Notes under the pieces: model-generated
Seen by the model: the letters and a program-made list of their open reading frames with translations, nothing else
What the model was told of the DNA's origin: nothing
The model's database searches: none
In this document: positions 1 to 9,612 of the stretch, piece after piece
Layout: each line of letters opens with the position of its first letter
Position numbering within the stretch: position 1 is the stretch's first letter
Program-made: the position numbers and the translations under genes
Assembly (NCBI RefSeq): GCF_003046295.1
Contig: NZ_PZZN01000002.1
Location: forward strand, 248,001 to 312,000
Reading direction: 5' to 3'
DNA: 64,000 nt
Source of the DNA: Sphingomonas aerolata
Lineage (GTDB): Bacteria > Pseudomonadota > Alphaproteobacteria > Sphingomonadales > Sphingomonadaceae

Positions 1-1463
1 CGACCGAAGACAGCGACGGCTACCGCGATTTCGTGACGGTGAAGCGCCGCGTCGTGTCCCCATCGCTGACCTTCCGGCCGAGCGACGCCGTACAGCTCAC
101 CTATCTCGCCCAGCATATCGTCTATGACGCGCCGTTCGACCGCGGTGTGGCGGCGGTCGATGGCGATCCGCTCGCGCTGCCGGCGTCGCGGTTCCTCGGC
201 GAACCCTCGAACGGGTCGACGCGCGCACGCGACACCCGCCACCAGCTGACCGGCGAAGCGCGGCTGGGCGGGACATGGTCGCTCGTCGGCGGCGTCGCCT
301 ATCGGACCGGCACGTTGCGGGGCTTTTCGGCGGATCCGTCGCGCCTCGTCGACGGACACACGCTGTGGCGACAGCGCCGCGAACGGGGTTACGAAGTCGA
401 GGATCTGTCCGCACGTCTCGAAGTGCGCGGCGAAGTGCAGGCGCTGGGGCTTCATCGTCCGAGCCTGGGCATCAAGGGCTACACGCTCGACTATCTCGAA
501 CTGCTGAACCGCCGAAATCCGACAGCAGCCAATCCCTATGCGATCGACGTCTTCAACCCCGTCTATGGCGAGACACAGGCCCTGCCGCTTCTGCCCAGTA
601 TCGATCAGCGCGAAACGCGGCGCGTGGTGTCGCTCTACGCGCAGGACGCCTGGACGGTGACCGATCGGCTCGATCTCGTCGGGGGCATCCGCCTCGACGC
701 CTATCGGCAGCAGCTCGCGCGCAATCTCGTCAAGGCGACGACCGTGTCCAGGGGGCGCCCGGTCAATTTCCGCCTCGGCGCGCGCTATGCCGTCAGCGAC
801 GCGCTCTCGGTCCACACCAACTGGGGTGAGTCGTTCCAGCCGAATTCCGGCAGTGGCGCGGGGGGTGTCGCGTTCGCCCCCGAACAGGGGCATGGCTACG
901 AAATCGGCGCGGCGGGCCGCTGGCGCGGTATCGATGTCGGCCTGACCTGGTTCGATATCAAAAAGAGCAACGTCCTCACGACGGATCCGAACGACGCCAA
1001 TTTCCTGGCGCCGGTGGGATCGCTGACGAGCCGCGGCGTCGAATTCGATGCGTCGCTGCGGCTTGCCGCGCGGTGGCAGGCAGTGGTGAACTATGCCTGG
1101 ACCCGGGCGCGCACCGACGATCGGTCGTTCGCCACGCCGCTGGCGCTGAACGTCCCCGATCATTCGGCGACCGCCTTCCTCGTGCACCGCTTCGATCCCG
1201 GCACCGGCCGGGACTGGCAGATCAGCGGCGGTGTCGCCTATGTCGGCAAGCGGTCCGGCGCGACCGACGCCAGCGGGCTCATGCTGCCCGATTATGTGAA
1301 GGTGAAGGCGTCCGCCGACATTCCGCTATCGAGTTCGCTGACGGTCCGCGCCGAGGTCGATAACCTGTTCGACGAGCGGTACGCGCAAAGCTCGTACAAT
1401 TCGGTCTGGATCTATCCAGGCGCGCCACGCACCGTGCGCGCGTCGCTGCGAGCGGAATTCTGA
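1..1463 (+). CDS. TonB-dependent siderophore receptor, C-terminal part (partial)
   Basis: The reading frame is open to the first base of the window, so the signal peptide and most of the plug lie upstream and only about 487 residues of beta-barrel are present. The barrel shows alternating amphipathic strands, a Y-A-Q-D-A-W-T segment followed by D-R-L-D-L-V-G-G-I-R (typical of FhuA/FhuE/FoxA-type siderophore receptors), and an NLFDERYA box close to the end. The protein finishes with a terminal Phe (R-A-E-F), the usual signal for outer-membrane insertion. It presumably takes up a ferric siderophore across the outer membrane with TonB energy; the substrate cannot be read from the sequence. The stop codon directly abuts the ATG of the next gene. 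Confidence 0.85.
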   Translation, partial: TEDSDGYRDFVTVKRRVVSPSLTFRPSDAVQLTYLAQHIVYDAPFDRGVAAVDGDPLALPASRFLGEPSNGSTRARDTRHQLTGEARLGGTWSLVGGVAYRTGTLRGFSADPSRLVDGHTLWRQRRERGYEVEDLSARLEVRGEVQALGLHRPSLGIKGYTLDYLELLNRRNPTAANPYAIDVFNPVYGETQALPLLPSIDQRETRRVVSLYAQDAWTVTDRLDLVGGIRLDAYRQQLARNLVKATTVSRGRPVNFRLGARYAVSDALSVHTNWGESFQPNSGSGAGGVAFAPEQGHGYEIGAAGRWRGIDVGLTWFDIKKSNVLTTDPNDANFLAPVGSLTSRGVEFDASLRLAARWQAVVNYAWTRARTDDRSFATPLALNVPDHSATAFLVHRFDPGTGRDWQISGGVAYVGKRSGATDASGLMLPDYVKVKASADIPLSSSLTVRAEVDNLFDERYAQSSYNSVWIYPGAPRTVRASLRAEF

Positions 1464-2651
1464 ATGGCGATAATGACGGACCAGACGCGCGCTGCCGCAC
1501 CCGATCGCGATATCCCGCGCAGGCGACTGGAGAGCATCGACGCGGTGCGCGGGATCGTGATGATCCTGATGCTGCTTGACCATCTGCGCGAGACATGGCT
1601 TGTCCTTGTTCCCATGCCCGATCCGGTGGATGCGAACACGGTCATGCCGGCACTCGCGATCGCGCGCTTCGCCGCCAGCTTCTGCGCGCCGATCTTCGTC
1701 GCGCTGACCGGCCTTTCCGCCTATCTCTTCGGCGTCAGCCACACGCCGCGCGAAACCGCCGCCTTCCTGGCAAAGCGCGGGTTGCTGTTGATGGCGATCG
1801 ACGTGCTGTACCTCTCACCACTTTATTGGGGGGTGGTGCCGCAGCCGACCTTCTGGCTGCAGGTGATCTGGTGCCTCGGCCTGTGCATGATCCTGCTCGC
1901 CGGGCTGATACGGCTCCCCCGGCCGGCACGGATCGCCCTGGGACTGGTGCTGGTGTGTGGCCACAATCTGCTCGATCCCGTTCGGCTGCACCAGGGGGAC
2001 ACGCTGTTTCCGGTCTGGGCGCTGCTGCACCAGCGTGACGTGATCGCCCTGCCGTTCGGGTTCCTTGCCAGGACGACCTATCCGATCCTTCCGTGGCTGG
2101 GGGTCATGCTGCTCGGTCACGCGATCGGGCCGTGGTTTGACCGCATGGCCGAATCCGCGCAGCGCAGGCGATATCTGACGCGCCTCGGCATCGGGATGAT
2201 CGTCGGCTTCATCACGCTGCGCGCGTTCAACCTCTATGGCGACGCGCCCTGGCACGTGGTGGAAAACAGCCCGCTGCGGACGGTGATCAGCTTCCTGTCG
2301 ATGACGAAATATCCACCGTCGCTCCTGTTCCTGCTGCCGACCCTGGGCGGCGGAGCGCTGCTGCTGGCGCAATGCGAGCGACTGGCGAGTTCACGGCTCG
2401 TGTCCGGTCTGGCCGTCTTCGGTGCCGCACCGATGTTCTTCTATCTGTTTCATCTCACCATGCTGCGCATCCTCTATCACGCGGCGCTGGCGTGGTGGGG
2501 GCCGACCGACGGCGCGGTCTTCATGGTCGATGGCTATGCCTGGGTGCTCATATGGTACGTCGCCCTGATCATACCGTTTGCGCTCCCGACGATGTGGTTC
2601 GCACGGTTGAAGCAGCGTCGTCGGGATATTGCGTGGCTCCGGTTTTTCTGA
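1464..2651 (+). CDS. DUF1624 / HGSNAT-like multispanning membrane acyltransferase-type protein
   Basis: This 395-residue protein has about ten hydrophobic helices. It begins with an R-L-E-S-I-D-A-V-R-G-I-V-M-I-L-M segment followed by DHLRETW, the hallmark start of DUF1624 proteins related to heparan-alpha-glucosaminide N-acetyltransferase. In that family a His near the first helix takes part in acetyl transfer across the membrane, but the bacterial substrate is unknown. The ATG follows the preceding TGA with no spacer, so translation is probably coupled to the receptor gene. A role in modifying or handling a siderophore-related compound is only an inference from this position. Confidence 0.7.
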   Translation: MAIMTDQTRAAAPDRDIPRRRLESIDAVRGIVMILMLLDHLRETWLVLVPMPDPVDANTVMPALAIARFAASFCAPIFVALTGLSAYLFGVSHTPRETAAFLAKRGLLLMAIDVLYLSPLYWGVVPQPTFWLQVIWCLGLCMILLAGLIRLPRPARIALGLVLVCGHNLLDPVRLHQGDTLFPVWALLHQRDVIALPFGFLARTTYPILPWLGVMLLGHAIGPWFDRMAESAQRRRYLTRLGIGMIVGFITLRAFNLYGDAPWHVVENSPLRTVISFLSMTKYPPSLLFLLPTLGGGALLLAQCERLASSRLVSGLAVFGAAPMFFYLFHLTMLRILYHAALAWWGPTDGAVFMVDGYAWVLIWYVALIIPFALPTMWFARLKQRRRDIAWLRFF

Positions 2652-2714
2652 TGGCAGGTCCGCATCGGCGCGGTGACGACGCGATCACGCGGCTCCCGAC
2701 GGGCATGCCGCAGC

Positions 2715-3056
2715 TCAGGCGGCGTGTCTGACGGCCATCGCGACGATATGTTCGATCACCTGTTCGGGGATCGGGTTGGCGACCTCCAGCCCGAATCCCC
2801 CGAGATAGGACCACGCCACCCAGCCGGGATATTGGGCGAGCCCGGGTATGTCGAGCGAGAGAAACCGGCCGATCGTGACGCCATATTCGGACTGGATATT
2901 GAAACCCCGGGACGAGACGTTCTGAACGATCGCCGCGTGCGTGTCGCCGAAGCCGGTGACGATCGTCACGGGGAGGCTGATCGCACGACGCGTGCAATTG
3001 CGTCGATCGAGCAGATCGTGGCTGATGTCGCTGGCGAGGCGGCGGTAGGTCTTCAT
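2715..3056 (-). CDS. PilZ-domain protein (single domain)
   Basis: A 113-residue soluble protein. It carries a basic stretch R-R-N-C-T-R-R near residue 20 and an N-V-S-S-R-G-F segment near residue 46, matching the RxxxR and [D/N]xSxxG signatures by which PilZ domains bind cyclic di-GMP. The second motif has Asn where Asp is common, which is seen in binders. It is a stand-alone adaptor with no enzymatic domain. Two GGDEF/EAL proteins elsewhere in the window could supply or remove the ligand. It is transcribed toward the end of the DUF1624 gene (convergent) and follows the chemotaxis gene on the same strand after about 50 bp. Confidence 0.7.
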   Translation of the reverse strand: MKTYRRLASDISHDLLDRRNCTRRAISLPVTIVTGFGDTHAAIVQNVSSRGFNIQSEYGVTIGRFLSLDIPGLAQYPGWVAWSYLGGFGLEVANPIPEQVIEHIVAMAVRHAA

Positions 3057-3110
3057 ATGCCAGCCCTAGGCCAACAACCCTAATGCCGCGTTAAGCACGC
3101 GTCGCTCGCG

Positions 3111-4994
3111 TCAAAAGGCGGCGAACCCGTAATCCGCGTCCTCGTCGATACCAACCGGGGCGGGGGGCGTGGTGGTCGCCGATCGAGACGAGCGCAGGCG
3201 CGTGTCGCCCTGTAGGTCCGGTTGCCCGGTCATCTGCCGAAATGCCCCGGCGCCACGCTGCGCGCCCTCGATGCGGAATTTCGCCGCCTGGTCCGACAGC
3301 GCCGCGACTTCGGCGGTCAGGTTGCGCGCCGCCGCGGAGGTCTGTTCGACCATCGCCGCATTCTGCTGCGTTGCCTGGTCCATCGCGCCGACCGCCATGC
3401 TGACCTCGGTAATCGCGCTCGACTGCGCACGATTGTCGTCCGCCATCCCGGCGAGCAGCGTGTGCACGCCGCGCACATCCGTCGAGATCGCCGACAGCGC
3501 ACCATCGACCCGCTGCACGCGTTCCACCGCGGTGCCGATATCGGCCTGCGTCGCGGTCAGCTGGTCGCGCGCGCGTCCGGCCTCCTCCTCGGCACGCATC
3601 GCCAGCGCGGACACGAGGTCGGCGACGACCGCAAACCCGCGGCCCGCCTCGCCGGCACGCCCTGCTTCGACCGCGGCGTTCATCGCCAGGACGCGCGTCT
3701 GGAACGCGATCTTGTCGAGTCCTTCGATCACGCTGTCGATCCCGGTCGCGCTTTCGCTGACCCGGGTCATCGCCTGGACCGCCTCGTCCGCGATCCTGCG
3801 CCCGTCCGCCACGGTGGTGATCGCGCCGTCCGCCCGCTCGACGGTCTGGCCCGCGGCGACAGCGGTAGCCCTGAGGCGCTGATCCATCTGCGCGATCGCG
3901 GCCGCGGTCTGCTCGAGGCTGGCGGCGTTGCTTTCGGTGCGCCGGGCGAGATCCTCGCTCGCCTGCGCGATCTCCTGTGATCCGGTCCGGATCATCATCG
4001 CGCCTTGCGCGACCGATCCGATCAGCCCGCGCAGGCTGGCAAGCGCGCTGTTGAAGTTGCTCTTGAGCCCGGTGAACGGCGCATGCAGATCCGCGACCAC
4101 CTCGGCAGTCAGATCGCCCTGCGCCAGCGCGGTGAGGCCGGTGCCAAGGCTGTCGACGATCAGCGCGGCCTGTGCCTGTTTCGCTGCCTCGGCCGCCTGA
4201 AGCTGGTTGCGGAACGCCAGCATCGCCTTCGCCATGTCGCCCAGTTCATCGCCACGATCCGCGCCCGTCACCTCGGCCACAAGATTGCCCTCGCCGAGCG
4301 CACGCATCGTGCCGGCAAGGACCACGATCGGCTCGACGACCCGGCGCTGTGCGAGCACGACGAAGGCGAGCGTCCCGGCGATGCCGACCGCCAGCGTGAT
4401 GACGAGCAGGATCATCGCGATCGTGCCGACCTGCTCCGCTCTCTCGGCAGACCGTGTCGAATTCGTCTCGATCGCATCCGACGCCGCGCCCATCGACACT
4501 TCGAGCACGCGGAACTGATCGAAGAACCGGGGCAGCATCGCACGCGCGGCGACCGGATCGCGGCCGACGCGATCGATGACCTGCGTCGCGACACGGACAT
4601 AGGCCTCCATCGGCGCCGCCAGCCTGGACGTGACCGCGGCGACTTCGGCATCGCCGGTGTACGCCGAATCCGCTGCGATCCCCTCGCGCAGGGCAACGAG
4701 ATGCTCGCGGAAATCCTTCTGGATATCATCCGGCTTGATCGCGCTGCCGGGCTCCGCCGCCTGGAATGTCGCGAGCACGTCGCTGCGGATCGCGTCGTGC
4801 ATCATGTCCGCACCCTGGTGGTTGGAGAGCAGCGTCGTCGCATCGGTCAGGCGGTGCAGCGCGGCGCTTTGCATCCACGCCGCGCCGATGCCGGTCACAC
4901 CGCAGAGCAGCATCAGTCCGAACAGGACCATGCCCGCCATCCGGATCATACGGGTCAGCGACATCGCATCACGCGACCTGGACTTCGTCATCAT
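3111..4994 (-). CDS. Methyl-accepting chemotaxis protein
   Basis: A 627-residue transducer. It has an N-terminal membrane helix (about residues 16-38), a periplasmic four-helix region to about 190, a second membrane helix (about 192-215) and a HAMP domain. A second HAMP-like stretch follows (about 285-325), then a long signalling coiled coil. The signalling tip is recognisable ([21 protein letters not shown]) but deviates from the usual consensus: FQTN is FQTR, and the ADEVR that normally follows the tip is ADLVS. It should couple a periplasmic stimulus to CheA/CheW. No other che gene is in the window. The chosen ATG precedes a short basic stretch before the first helix. Confidence 0.9.
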   Translation of the reverse strand: MMTKSRSRDAMSLTRMIRMAGMVLFGLMLLCGVTGIGAAWMQSAALHRLTDATTLLSNHQGADMMHDAIRSDVLATFQAAEPGSAIKPDDIQKDFREHLVALREGIAADSAYTGDAEVAAVTSRLAAPMEAYVRVATQVIDRVGRDPVAARAMLPRFFDQFRVLEVSMGAASDAIETNSTRSAERAEQVGTIAMILLVITLAVGIAGTLAFVVLAQRRVVEPIVVLAGTMRALGEGNLVAEVTGADRGDELGDMAKAMLAFRNQLQAAEAAKQAQAALIVDSLGTGLTALAQGDLTAEVVADLHAPFTGLKSNFNSALASLRGLIGSVAQGAMMIRTGSQEIAQASEDLARRTESNAASLEQTAAAIAQMDQRLRATAVAAGQTVERADGAITTVADGRRIADEAVQAMTRVSESATGIDSVIEGLDKIAFQTRVLAMNAAVEAGRAGEAGRGFAVVADLVSALAMRAEEEAGRARDQLTATQADIGTAVERVQRVDGALSAISTDVRGVHTLLAGMADDNRAQSSAITEVSMAVGAMDQATQQNAAMVEQTSAAARNLTAEVAALSDQAAKFRIEGAQRGAGAFRQMTGQPDLQGDTRLRSSRSATTTPPAPVGIDEDADYGFAAF

Positions 4995-5036
4995 AGTTTT
5001 GCTGGCCTGTTCCGTACTGGGACAAATTTCGACTTC

Positions 5037-5042
5037 TATAAT
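5037..5042 (+). promoter_or_regulatory. Candidate -10 element of the OprB-like porin gene
   Basis: An exact TATAAT lies in the divergent intergenic region about 30 bp upstream of the porin start codon, in a locally A+T-rich patch within GC-rich DNA. A matching -35 at 17 bp is poor (GTACTG), so this is only a candidate promoter. Confidence 0.35.
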
Positions 5043-5072
5043 AGGCGGGAATGCAGTGCTCGGAGGTGGCGC

Positions 5073-6284
5073 GTGGATATTATGACGGTGCCTCGACTGG
5101 TCGGACCCGCCCTATTACTGTCCGGAGCCTGGACGTTACCTGTCTGGGGGCAGTCCGGCCCGCCAGAAGTCGTGCAAGACCCCCCGCCACGTGCCGTCGC
5201 GATCACGGGACGCTATGTCGTCGATCTCATGGGCAACGTCGCTGGCGGCGACGCGCGGGGCGCGCGCGTGCTCGACAATTTCGAGGTCACGGCCGATGGC
5301 GACCTCGACCGGCTGGCCGGCTGGCGCGGCGCGCGCGCGCATCTCCATGTGCTGAGCAATCAGGGGGGATCGATCAATGCGCTGGCGGGGACGCTGCAGG
5401 GCGTCGACAATATCGAGGTCGCTGACGGCCGCGTGAAGCTGTACGAGGCGTGGGTCGAACAGGATCTTGCGGGTGGACGCGCCGCGCTGCTGGTCGGGCT
5501 GTCCGATCTGAACGTCGACTTCTATCAGAATGATTCCGCGGGCATGCTGGTCGCGCCGGCGTTCGGCATCGGCTCGGAGCTCGCGGCGACGGGGCCCAAC
5601 GGGCCTTCGATCTTCCCTTCGACCGCGCTGACGATGCGACTGAAGACGTCGATCGGCACATCCGGCTATTTCCACGCTGCCGTCGTGAATGCGCGGGCAG
5701 GGGTGTTGGGCGATACGACGGGGATCGACCTCGGAATGCACGACGGCGCGCTTCTGATCGCGGAGGCCGGGACACGCGCCAACGGCAAGCTGGCGTTCGG
5801 TGCGTGGCGATACACACGGCAGCAGGACGACATGCGGGCGTGCGACGGCAACGGCGATCCGGTCAAACGGACGGCGATCGGTGCCTATGTGCTGGTCGAT
5901 CAGCGGCTGGTCGGTGACGACGGCCGGGGCATTGATCTGTTCCTGCGCGCGGGCATATCGGACGGGAAGACGACGCCGTTTCGCGGCGGCTTTCAAACCG
6001 GGCTGCTTGCACGCGGCCTCGTTCCCGGACGGCCCGACGGGCAATTCTCGATCGGCGTCGCGCAGGGCCTGTTATCGCAGGCTCTCCGTCAGACGGTGCG
6101 CGATGCCGGCGATCGCGCCGACGCCGCCGAGACGGGGATCGAGATCACCTATCAGGATCGCGCGGCGCCCTTCCTCGCGGTCCAGCCCGACGTGCAATAT
6201 GTTCGCCGCGCCTATGCCGGCGCAGGCCGCCGGTCGGCGTTCGTGGTCGGGCTGCGGCTGATCGCCGAAGTTTCACGTCGCTGA
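5073..6284 (+). CDS. OprB-family carbohydrate-selective porin
   Basis: A 403-residue outer-membrane protein. A hydrophobic signal segment ([10 protein letters not shown]) ends near V-W-G-Q. Mature features typical of OprB porins follow: [20 protein letters not shown] and [11 protein letters not shown]. The protein ends on short amphipathic strands. The frame is open far upstream, but that part is antisense to the chemotaxis gene. I chose the GTG at 5073 because a CGGAGG sequence lies 6 bp before it; an ATG at 5082 is possible. The likely role is passive uptake of sugars across the outer membrane. The gene is divergent from the chemotaxis receptor. Confidence 0.8.
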   Translation: MDIMTVPRLVGPALLLSGAWTLPVWGQSGPPEVVQDPPPRAVAITGRYVVDLMGNVAGGDARGARVLDNFEVTADGDLDRLAGWRGARAHLHVLSNQGGSINALAGTLQGVDNIEVADGRVKLYEAWVEQDLAGGRAALLVGLSDLNVDFYQNDSAGMLVAPAFGIGSELAATGPNGPSIFPSTALTMRLKTSIGTSGYFHAAVVNARAGVLGDTTGIDLGMHDGALLIAEAGTRANGKLAFGAWRYTRQQDDMRACDGNGDPVKRTAIGAYVLVDQRLVGDDGRGIDLFLRAGISDGKTTPFRGGFQTGLLARGLVPGRPDGQFSIGVAQGLLSQALRQTVRDAGDRADAAETGIEITYQDRAAPFLAVQPDVQYVRRAYAGAGRRSAFVVGLRLIAEVSRR

Positions 6285-6311
6285 CGGTCAGCCTCATCGC
6301 GGCTCCTACGG

Positions 6312-6348
6312 GTCCCCGGGGACTGGCGTTGCCGTGAGCAACGGCCAG
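6312..6348. terminator. Hairpins between convergent genes (possible bidirectional terminator)
   Basis: A 12-bp perfect palindrome (GTCCCCGGGGAC, 6312-6323) runs into a stem with arms CTGGCGTTGC and GCAACGGCCAG around a 5-nt loop. There is no T-run. The position between the convergent porin and GGDEF/EAL genes suggests a transcription end. Confidence 0.4.
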
Positions 6349-6372
6349 CCGCGTCCGATCTGCGCAGCCGGC

Positions 6373-8280
6373 TCAGGCGGCCTGTGAGTGAAGCGCGTGC
6401 ATGCGGGAGACGAAGGGAAGCGTTTCGACGAACGGCACGGGGCGGCTGAAATAGTAGCCCTGCGCGCTGTCGCACTTCTCCGCGACCAGGATATTCAGCT
6501 GGTCGAGCGTCTCGACCCCCTCGGCGGTCGACAGGATCCCGAGGCTCCCGCAGAGCCCCGTCACCGCACGCACGATCGCCAGGCTGTCGCTGTTGGTGCC
6601 GAGATCGCGGACGAACGACTGATCGATCTTGACCCGGTCGAACGGGAAATTGCGGATATGGCTCAGCGACGAATAGCCCGTGCCGAAATCGTCGAGCGAG
6701 ATGAGCACGCCGAGTTGCTTGATGTCACGCAACTGTTTCAGGACGCTCGCCGTGTCGTCGAGCATCGCGCTTTCGGTGATCTCCAGTTCGAGGCGACGCG
6801 GATCGAGGCCGCTGACACGCAGCGCGTGTGCGACGACCGCCGGCAGCGTCCCCGACTTGAACTGCAGCGCCGAAAGATTGACCGCGATCTTGACGCTGTC
6901 CGGCCAGCATGCCGCATCCCGACAGGCGCGCGTCAGGACGAATTCGCCGACCGCGCCGATCAGCCCGATCTCCTCGCACACGCTGATGAATTCGTTCGGG
7001 GGAATGATGCCGCGTTCGGGATGATACCAGCGTGCGAGTGCCTCAAAGCCGACCACCGCATGCGTGCCGATCGCGACCTGCGGCTGGTAGTGAACCTCGA
7101 ACTCTTCTGATTTCAGTGCACGGCGCAGTTCGATCTCGAGCTCGCGCCGGCGGGTTGCGAAGACGTGCATGTCGGGCGTGTAGAAACAATAATTGCCGCG
7201 CCCGCCCGCCTTGGCGCTGTACAGTGCGAGATCGGCATCGCGGAGCATCACGTTGGGGTCGAGCGCGTCGACCTCGACCATGGTGACGCCGATGCTCGCG
7301 CCGATCTGGATATGGTGACCACCAATCTCAAAGGGTTGCGTCAGTGCCTCGATGATGCGGCGGCATAAATGCTCGATCGCATGGTCCGACGTGACATGCT
7401 GGACGAGGACCGAGAATTCGTCGCCACCCAGCCGGGTCACGACGTCATGATGCCGGACCAGCGTGACGAGGCGCGATGCTACCGCGACGAGCAGCGCGTC
7501 GCCGACCGGGTGGCCGAGCGTGTCGTTGACGAGCTTGAACCGGTCGAGGTCGAGACACAGCATCGCGCAGCGATCACCGCTGCGGGCGTTGCGCATCATC
7601 TCGTCGAGCCGTTCGCGCAGCATGGTACGGTTGGGAAGATCGGTCAGGGCATCGTGCCGCGCCAGATGCGCGAGGCGCGCGGACGCGTTGCGCGCTTCGG
7701 TGACGTCGGCAACGGTGTCGAGAAATCCGCCATCGACCAGCCGGGTGCGCTCGATCGTGATGGTCCGTCCATCCGGCCAGCGCTGTTCGATCCTCGCGCC
7801 ATAGGCGGAGGCCGCGCCGTCATATTCCTCGACCAGTCGGCGATGCTCGTCAGCCGTGCTGACTGACAGACAGGGACTGTTGCTGAGCAGCTGGTCGAGC
7901 GTCAGGCCCGGGACGGCATGATCGAGCCCGTAGATGTCGAGGAACCGCTGATTGGTCAGCACCAGCCGCCGGGACGCATCGAACAACGCGAGCCCCTGGT
8001 TCATGTTGTCGAGCGCGGCCTTGAACCGCAAATTCTGAAGCGCGCTTTCCGCCAGCGCGACCTCCAGTTCCTGCGCCATCAGGCGGTTCGCGCGATCCGA
8101 TCGCCGCCGGTCGACATCGGTTTCGGCATAGGTCGCCGACACCAGCGCGAGCAGGCGATCGGTGTCGATCCCGCCGTCGGGCCGTCGCGCGCGTTCCGCT
8201 TGGCGTGCCGCGATCCGGTGCAGCACAGGTGGCGCCGAGGCGATCGGGGGCGGCGGCGAGGGCGGGGGCTTCACGCACAT
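6373..8280 (-). CDS. PAS-GGDEF-EAL cyclic di-GMP turnover protein
   Basis: A 635-residue cytoplasmic protein. A proline-rich start is followed by a short coiled region and a PAS fold (about 55-180; note L-D-N-M-N-Q-G-L-A-L-F-D). Next come a GGDEF domain with an intact RLGGDEF motif at about residues 283-289 and an EAL domain with the EAL motif at about 413-415. Downstream EAL residues such as D-D-F-G-T-G-Y-S-S-L and K-I-D-Q-S-F-V are also present. Both active sites look intact, so it could make or degrade c-di-GMP. The start ATG at 8280 overlaps the end of the FIST gene by 10 bp; the frame runs further upstream only as a shadow of that gene. The overlap indicates co-translation, with FIST as the probable input. 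Confidence 0.92.
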   Translation of the reverse strand: MCVKPPPSPPPPIASAPPVLHRIAARQAERARRPDGGIDTDRLLALVSATYAETDVDRRRSDRANRLMAQELEVALAESALQNLRFKAALDNMNQGLALFDASRRLVLTNQRFLDIYGLDHAVPGLTLDQLLSNSPCLSVSTADEHRRLVEEYDGAASAYGARIEQRWPDGRTITIERTRLVDGGFLDTVADVTEARNASARLAHLARHDALTDLPNRTMLRERLDEMMRNARSGDRCAMLCLDLDRFKLVNDTLGHPVGDALLVAVASRLVTLVRHHDVVTRLGGDEFSVLVQHVTSDHAIEHLCRRIIEALTQPFEIGGHHIQIGASIGVTMVEVDALDPNVMLRDADLALYSAKAGGRGNYCFYTPDMHVFATRRRELEIELRRALKSEEFEVHYQPQVAIGTHAVVGFEALARWYHPERGIIPPNEFISVCEEIGLIGAVGEFVLTRACRDAACWPDSVKIAVNLSALQFKSGTLPAVVAHALRVSGLDPRRLELEITESAMLDDTASVLKQLRDIKQLGVLISLDDFGTGYSSLSHIRNFPFDRVKIDQSFVRDLGTNSDSLAIVRAVTGLCGSLGILSTAEGVETLDQLNILVAEKCDSAQGYYFSRPVPFVETLPFVSRMHALHSQAA

Positions 8281-9401
8281 TCCCCGATCAGCGTGATCGT
8301 CATCGTCTGATTGTGGAGGCACGGCACCGCGGTCTGATTTTGCGGCGCGATCTCGCCATAGGAATAGAAGCCCGCCAGCGCGATGTCCGGGCCTAGCGCG
8401 GCGGCGACCGCGGCGATTTCCTCTTCGGTGCGCTGGCCCATCAGCAGCCGCCGCCCGACACAGCTGATCGCGAGGCACGCGGAGGGTGACGTCCCCCATG
8501 CGATCGTCTGGTCGAGCGCGTGGTGCACCGCGGTCGACGCGCCGTTGATCAGCTCGTCGAACATCCCGCGCATCAGCCGTGCCTTCCACCCCTGCGGCAT
8601 GTCGCCGGCAAAGGTCAGCGTGCCGGCGTCACGGTCGATGGCGAGCAATGTGCGCACGACGCGAACATCGGGGTGGGCGGGATCCCAGATCTCGAGCGGA
8701 TAGAGCAGCCCCGATGCGGGCAGATCCACCGCCTCCTCACCGAGATAGCGCTCGTACAGCGCGAGCGCCGGCTCGCCGTCGAGTCCGCGCAGTGTCGATC
8801 CCGCCGCATCGTTGATCGTGCGTACGGGGCCGAAGGGCTGCCAGCCGCCCGCGCTGCCATGCGCGAACCGGACATGGTCGCCGTAGAAGCCGATGGCGGC
8901 GACGACGTCTGCGTGGTGTTCGCCGCGTGCCAGGATCCGCGTGTCCGCAAACCGCGCGCCATCGCCTGCCAGCCCGCCGCTCAGCGCGACGCTATCGCCG
9001 ATCACGGTACGGAGGCCGGCGACGAGTGCGCTGCCATTGACGTTCAGGCCGTTCGACAGGACGAATATGCCCGACAGGTCGTCGGCTGAGAGGTCCTTGC
9101 CAAGCGCGGCACCTGCCGCGAACGACAGGTCGGACGATGGCAGTGGCTGCACCGCGAGCCGCAGCTCGGTCCGGTCGAATCCCATGCCGAGGATGACGAC
9201 CCCGTCGTCGTCGAGCCGATCACCTTCGACCATCGTCCCCGAACTGCAGCCGACGATCATCGCGGTGTCGTAGCGGTGCGCGAGCCGGTCGATGAGCGTG
9301 CGATCGGCAAGGCGATCGGTCGGGCCGAACACGATCACCAGATCGGGGGCCGCCGGGAACATCGCCGATTCCCTGTTCGCGTTGATTTGCTTCGACCACA
9401 T
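8271..9401 (-). CDS. FIST N- and C-domain sensory protein
   Basis: A 376-residue protein with no membrane segment. The N-terminal half has the FIST features A-M-I-V-G-C-S-S-G-T-M-V, a D-G-V-V-I-L-G-M-G-F strand and an F-V-L-S-N-G-L-N-V-N-G segment. The C-terminal FIST_C part includes V-G-R-R-L-L-M-G-Q-R and ends in A-G-F-Y-S-Y-G-E-I-A-P. FIST proteins are predicted small-ligand sensors, and several bind heme or nitric oxide next to signalling enzymes. It is the first gene of a two-gene unit, overlapping the GGDEF/EAL gene by 10 bp (ATGTGCGTGA contains both start and stop). It probably controls that enzyme's activity. Confidence 0.88.
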   Translation of the reverse strand: MWSKQINANRESAMFPAAPDLVIVFGPTDRLADRTLIDRLAHRYDTAMIVGCSSGTMVEGDRLDDDGVVILGMGFDRTELRLAVQPLPSSDLSFAAGAALGKDLSADDLSGIFVLSNGLNVNGSALVAGLRTVIGDSVALSGGLAGDGARFADTRILARGEHHADVVAAIGFYGDHVRFAHGSAGGWQPFGPVRTINDAAGSTLRGLDGEPALALYERYLGEEAVDLPASGLLYPLEIWDPAHPDVRVVRTLLAIDRDAGTLTFAGDMPQGWKARLMRGMFDELINGASTAVHHALDQTIAWGTSPSACLAISCVGRRLLMGQRTEEEIAAVAAALGPDIALAGFYSYGEIAPQNQTAVPCLHNQTMTITLIGECA

Positions 9402-9473
9402 GAGCGCCGTCCCGGAAATGGCAGTGAACGCTGCTTGTGCCGGTGGACTGGTTTCCGGCCTGTTGCCGGCGAC

Positions 9474-9491
9474 CTAAGGGAAACCCCTTAG
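9474..9491. promoter_or_regulatory. Inverted repeat upstream of the FIST operon
   Basis: A perfect 7-bp inverted repeat CTAAGGG-AAAC-CCCTTAG lies 73-90 bp upstream of the FIST start and about 120 bp upstream of the divergent small-gene cluster. It could be an operator; no binding protein is identified. Confidence 0.35.
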
Positions 9492-9612
9492 TCAGTGTGC
9501 CTATTCCTCCAGCCCGGAGCTGACCGATCGCACATGAACGACCCAAGCCCATTGAGAACGAAACAAGAACAGGATAGAAGTGCCGTCATCGAGTCGGCAG
9601 GAGGATCAGGCG

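Noticed and set aside
4005..5072. Long plus-strand frame continuing upstream of the porin gene
   Set aside because: It is antisense to the chemotaxis gene, rich in Arg/His with low-complexity runs, and has no ribosome binding site. The real gene begins at 5073.
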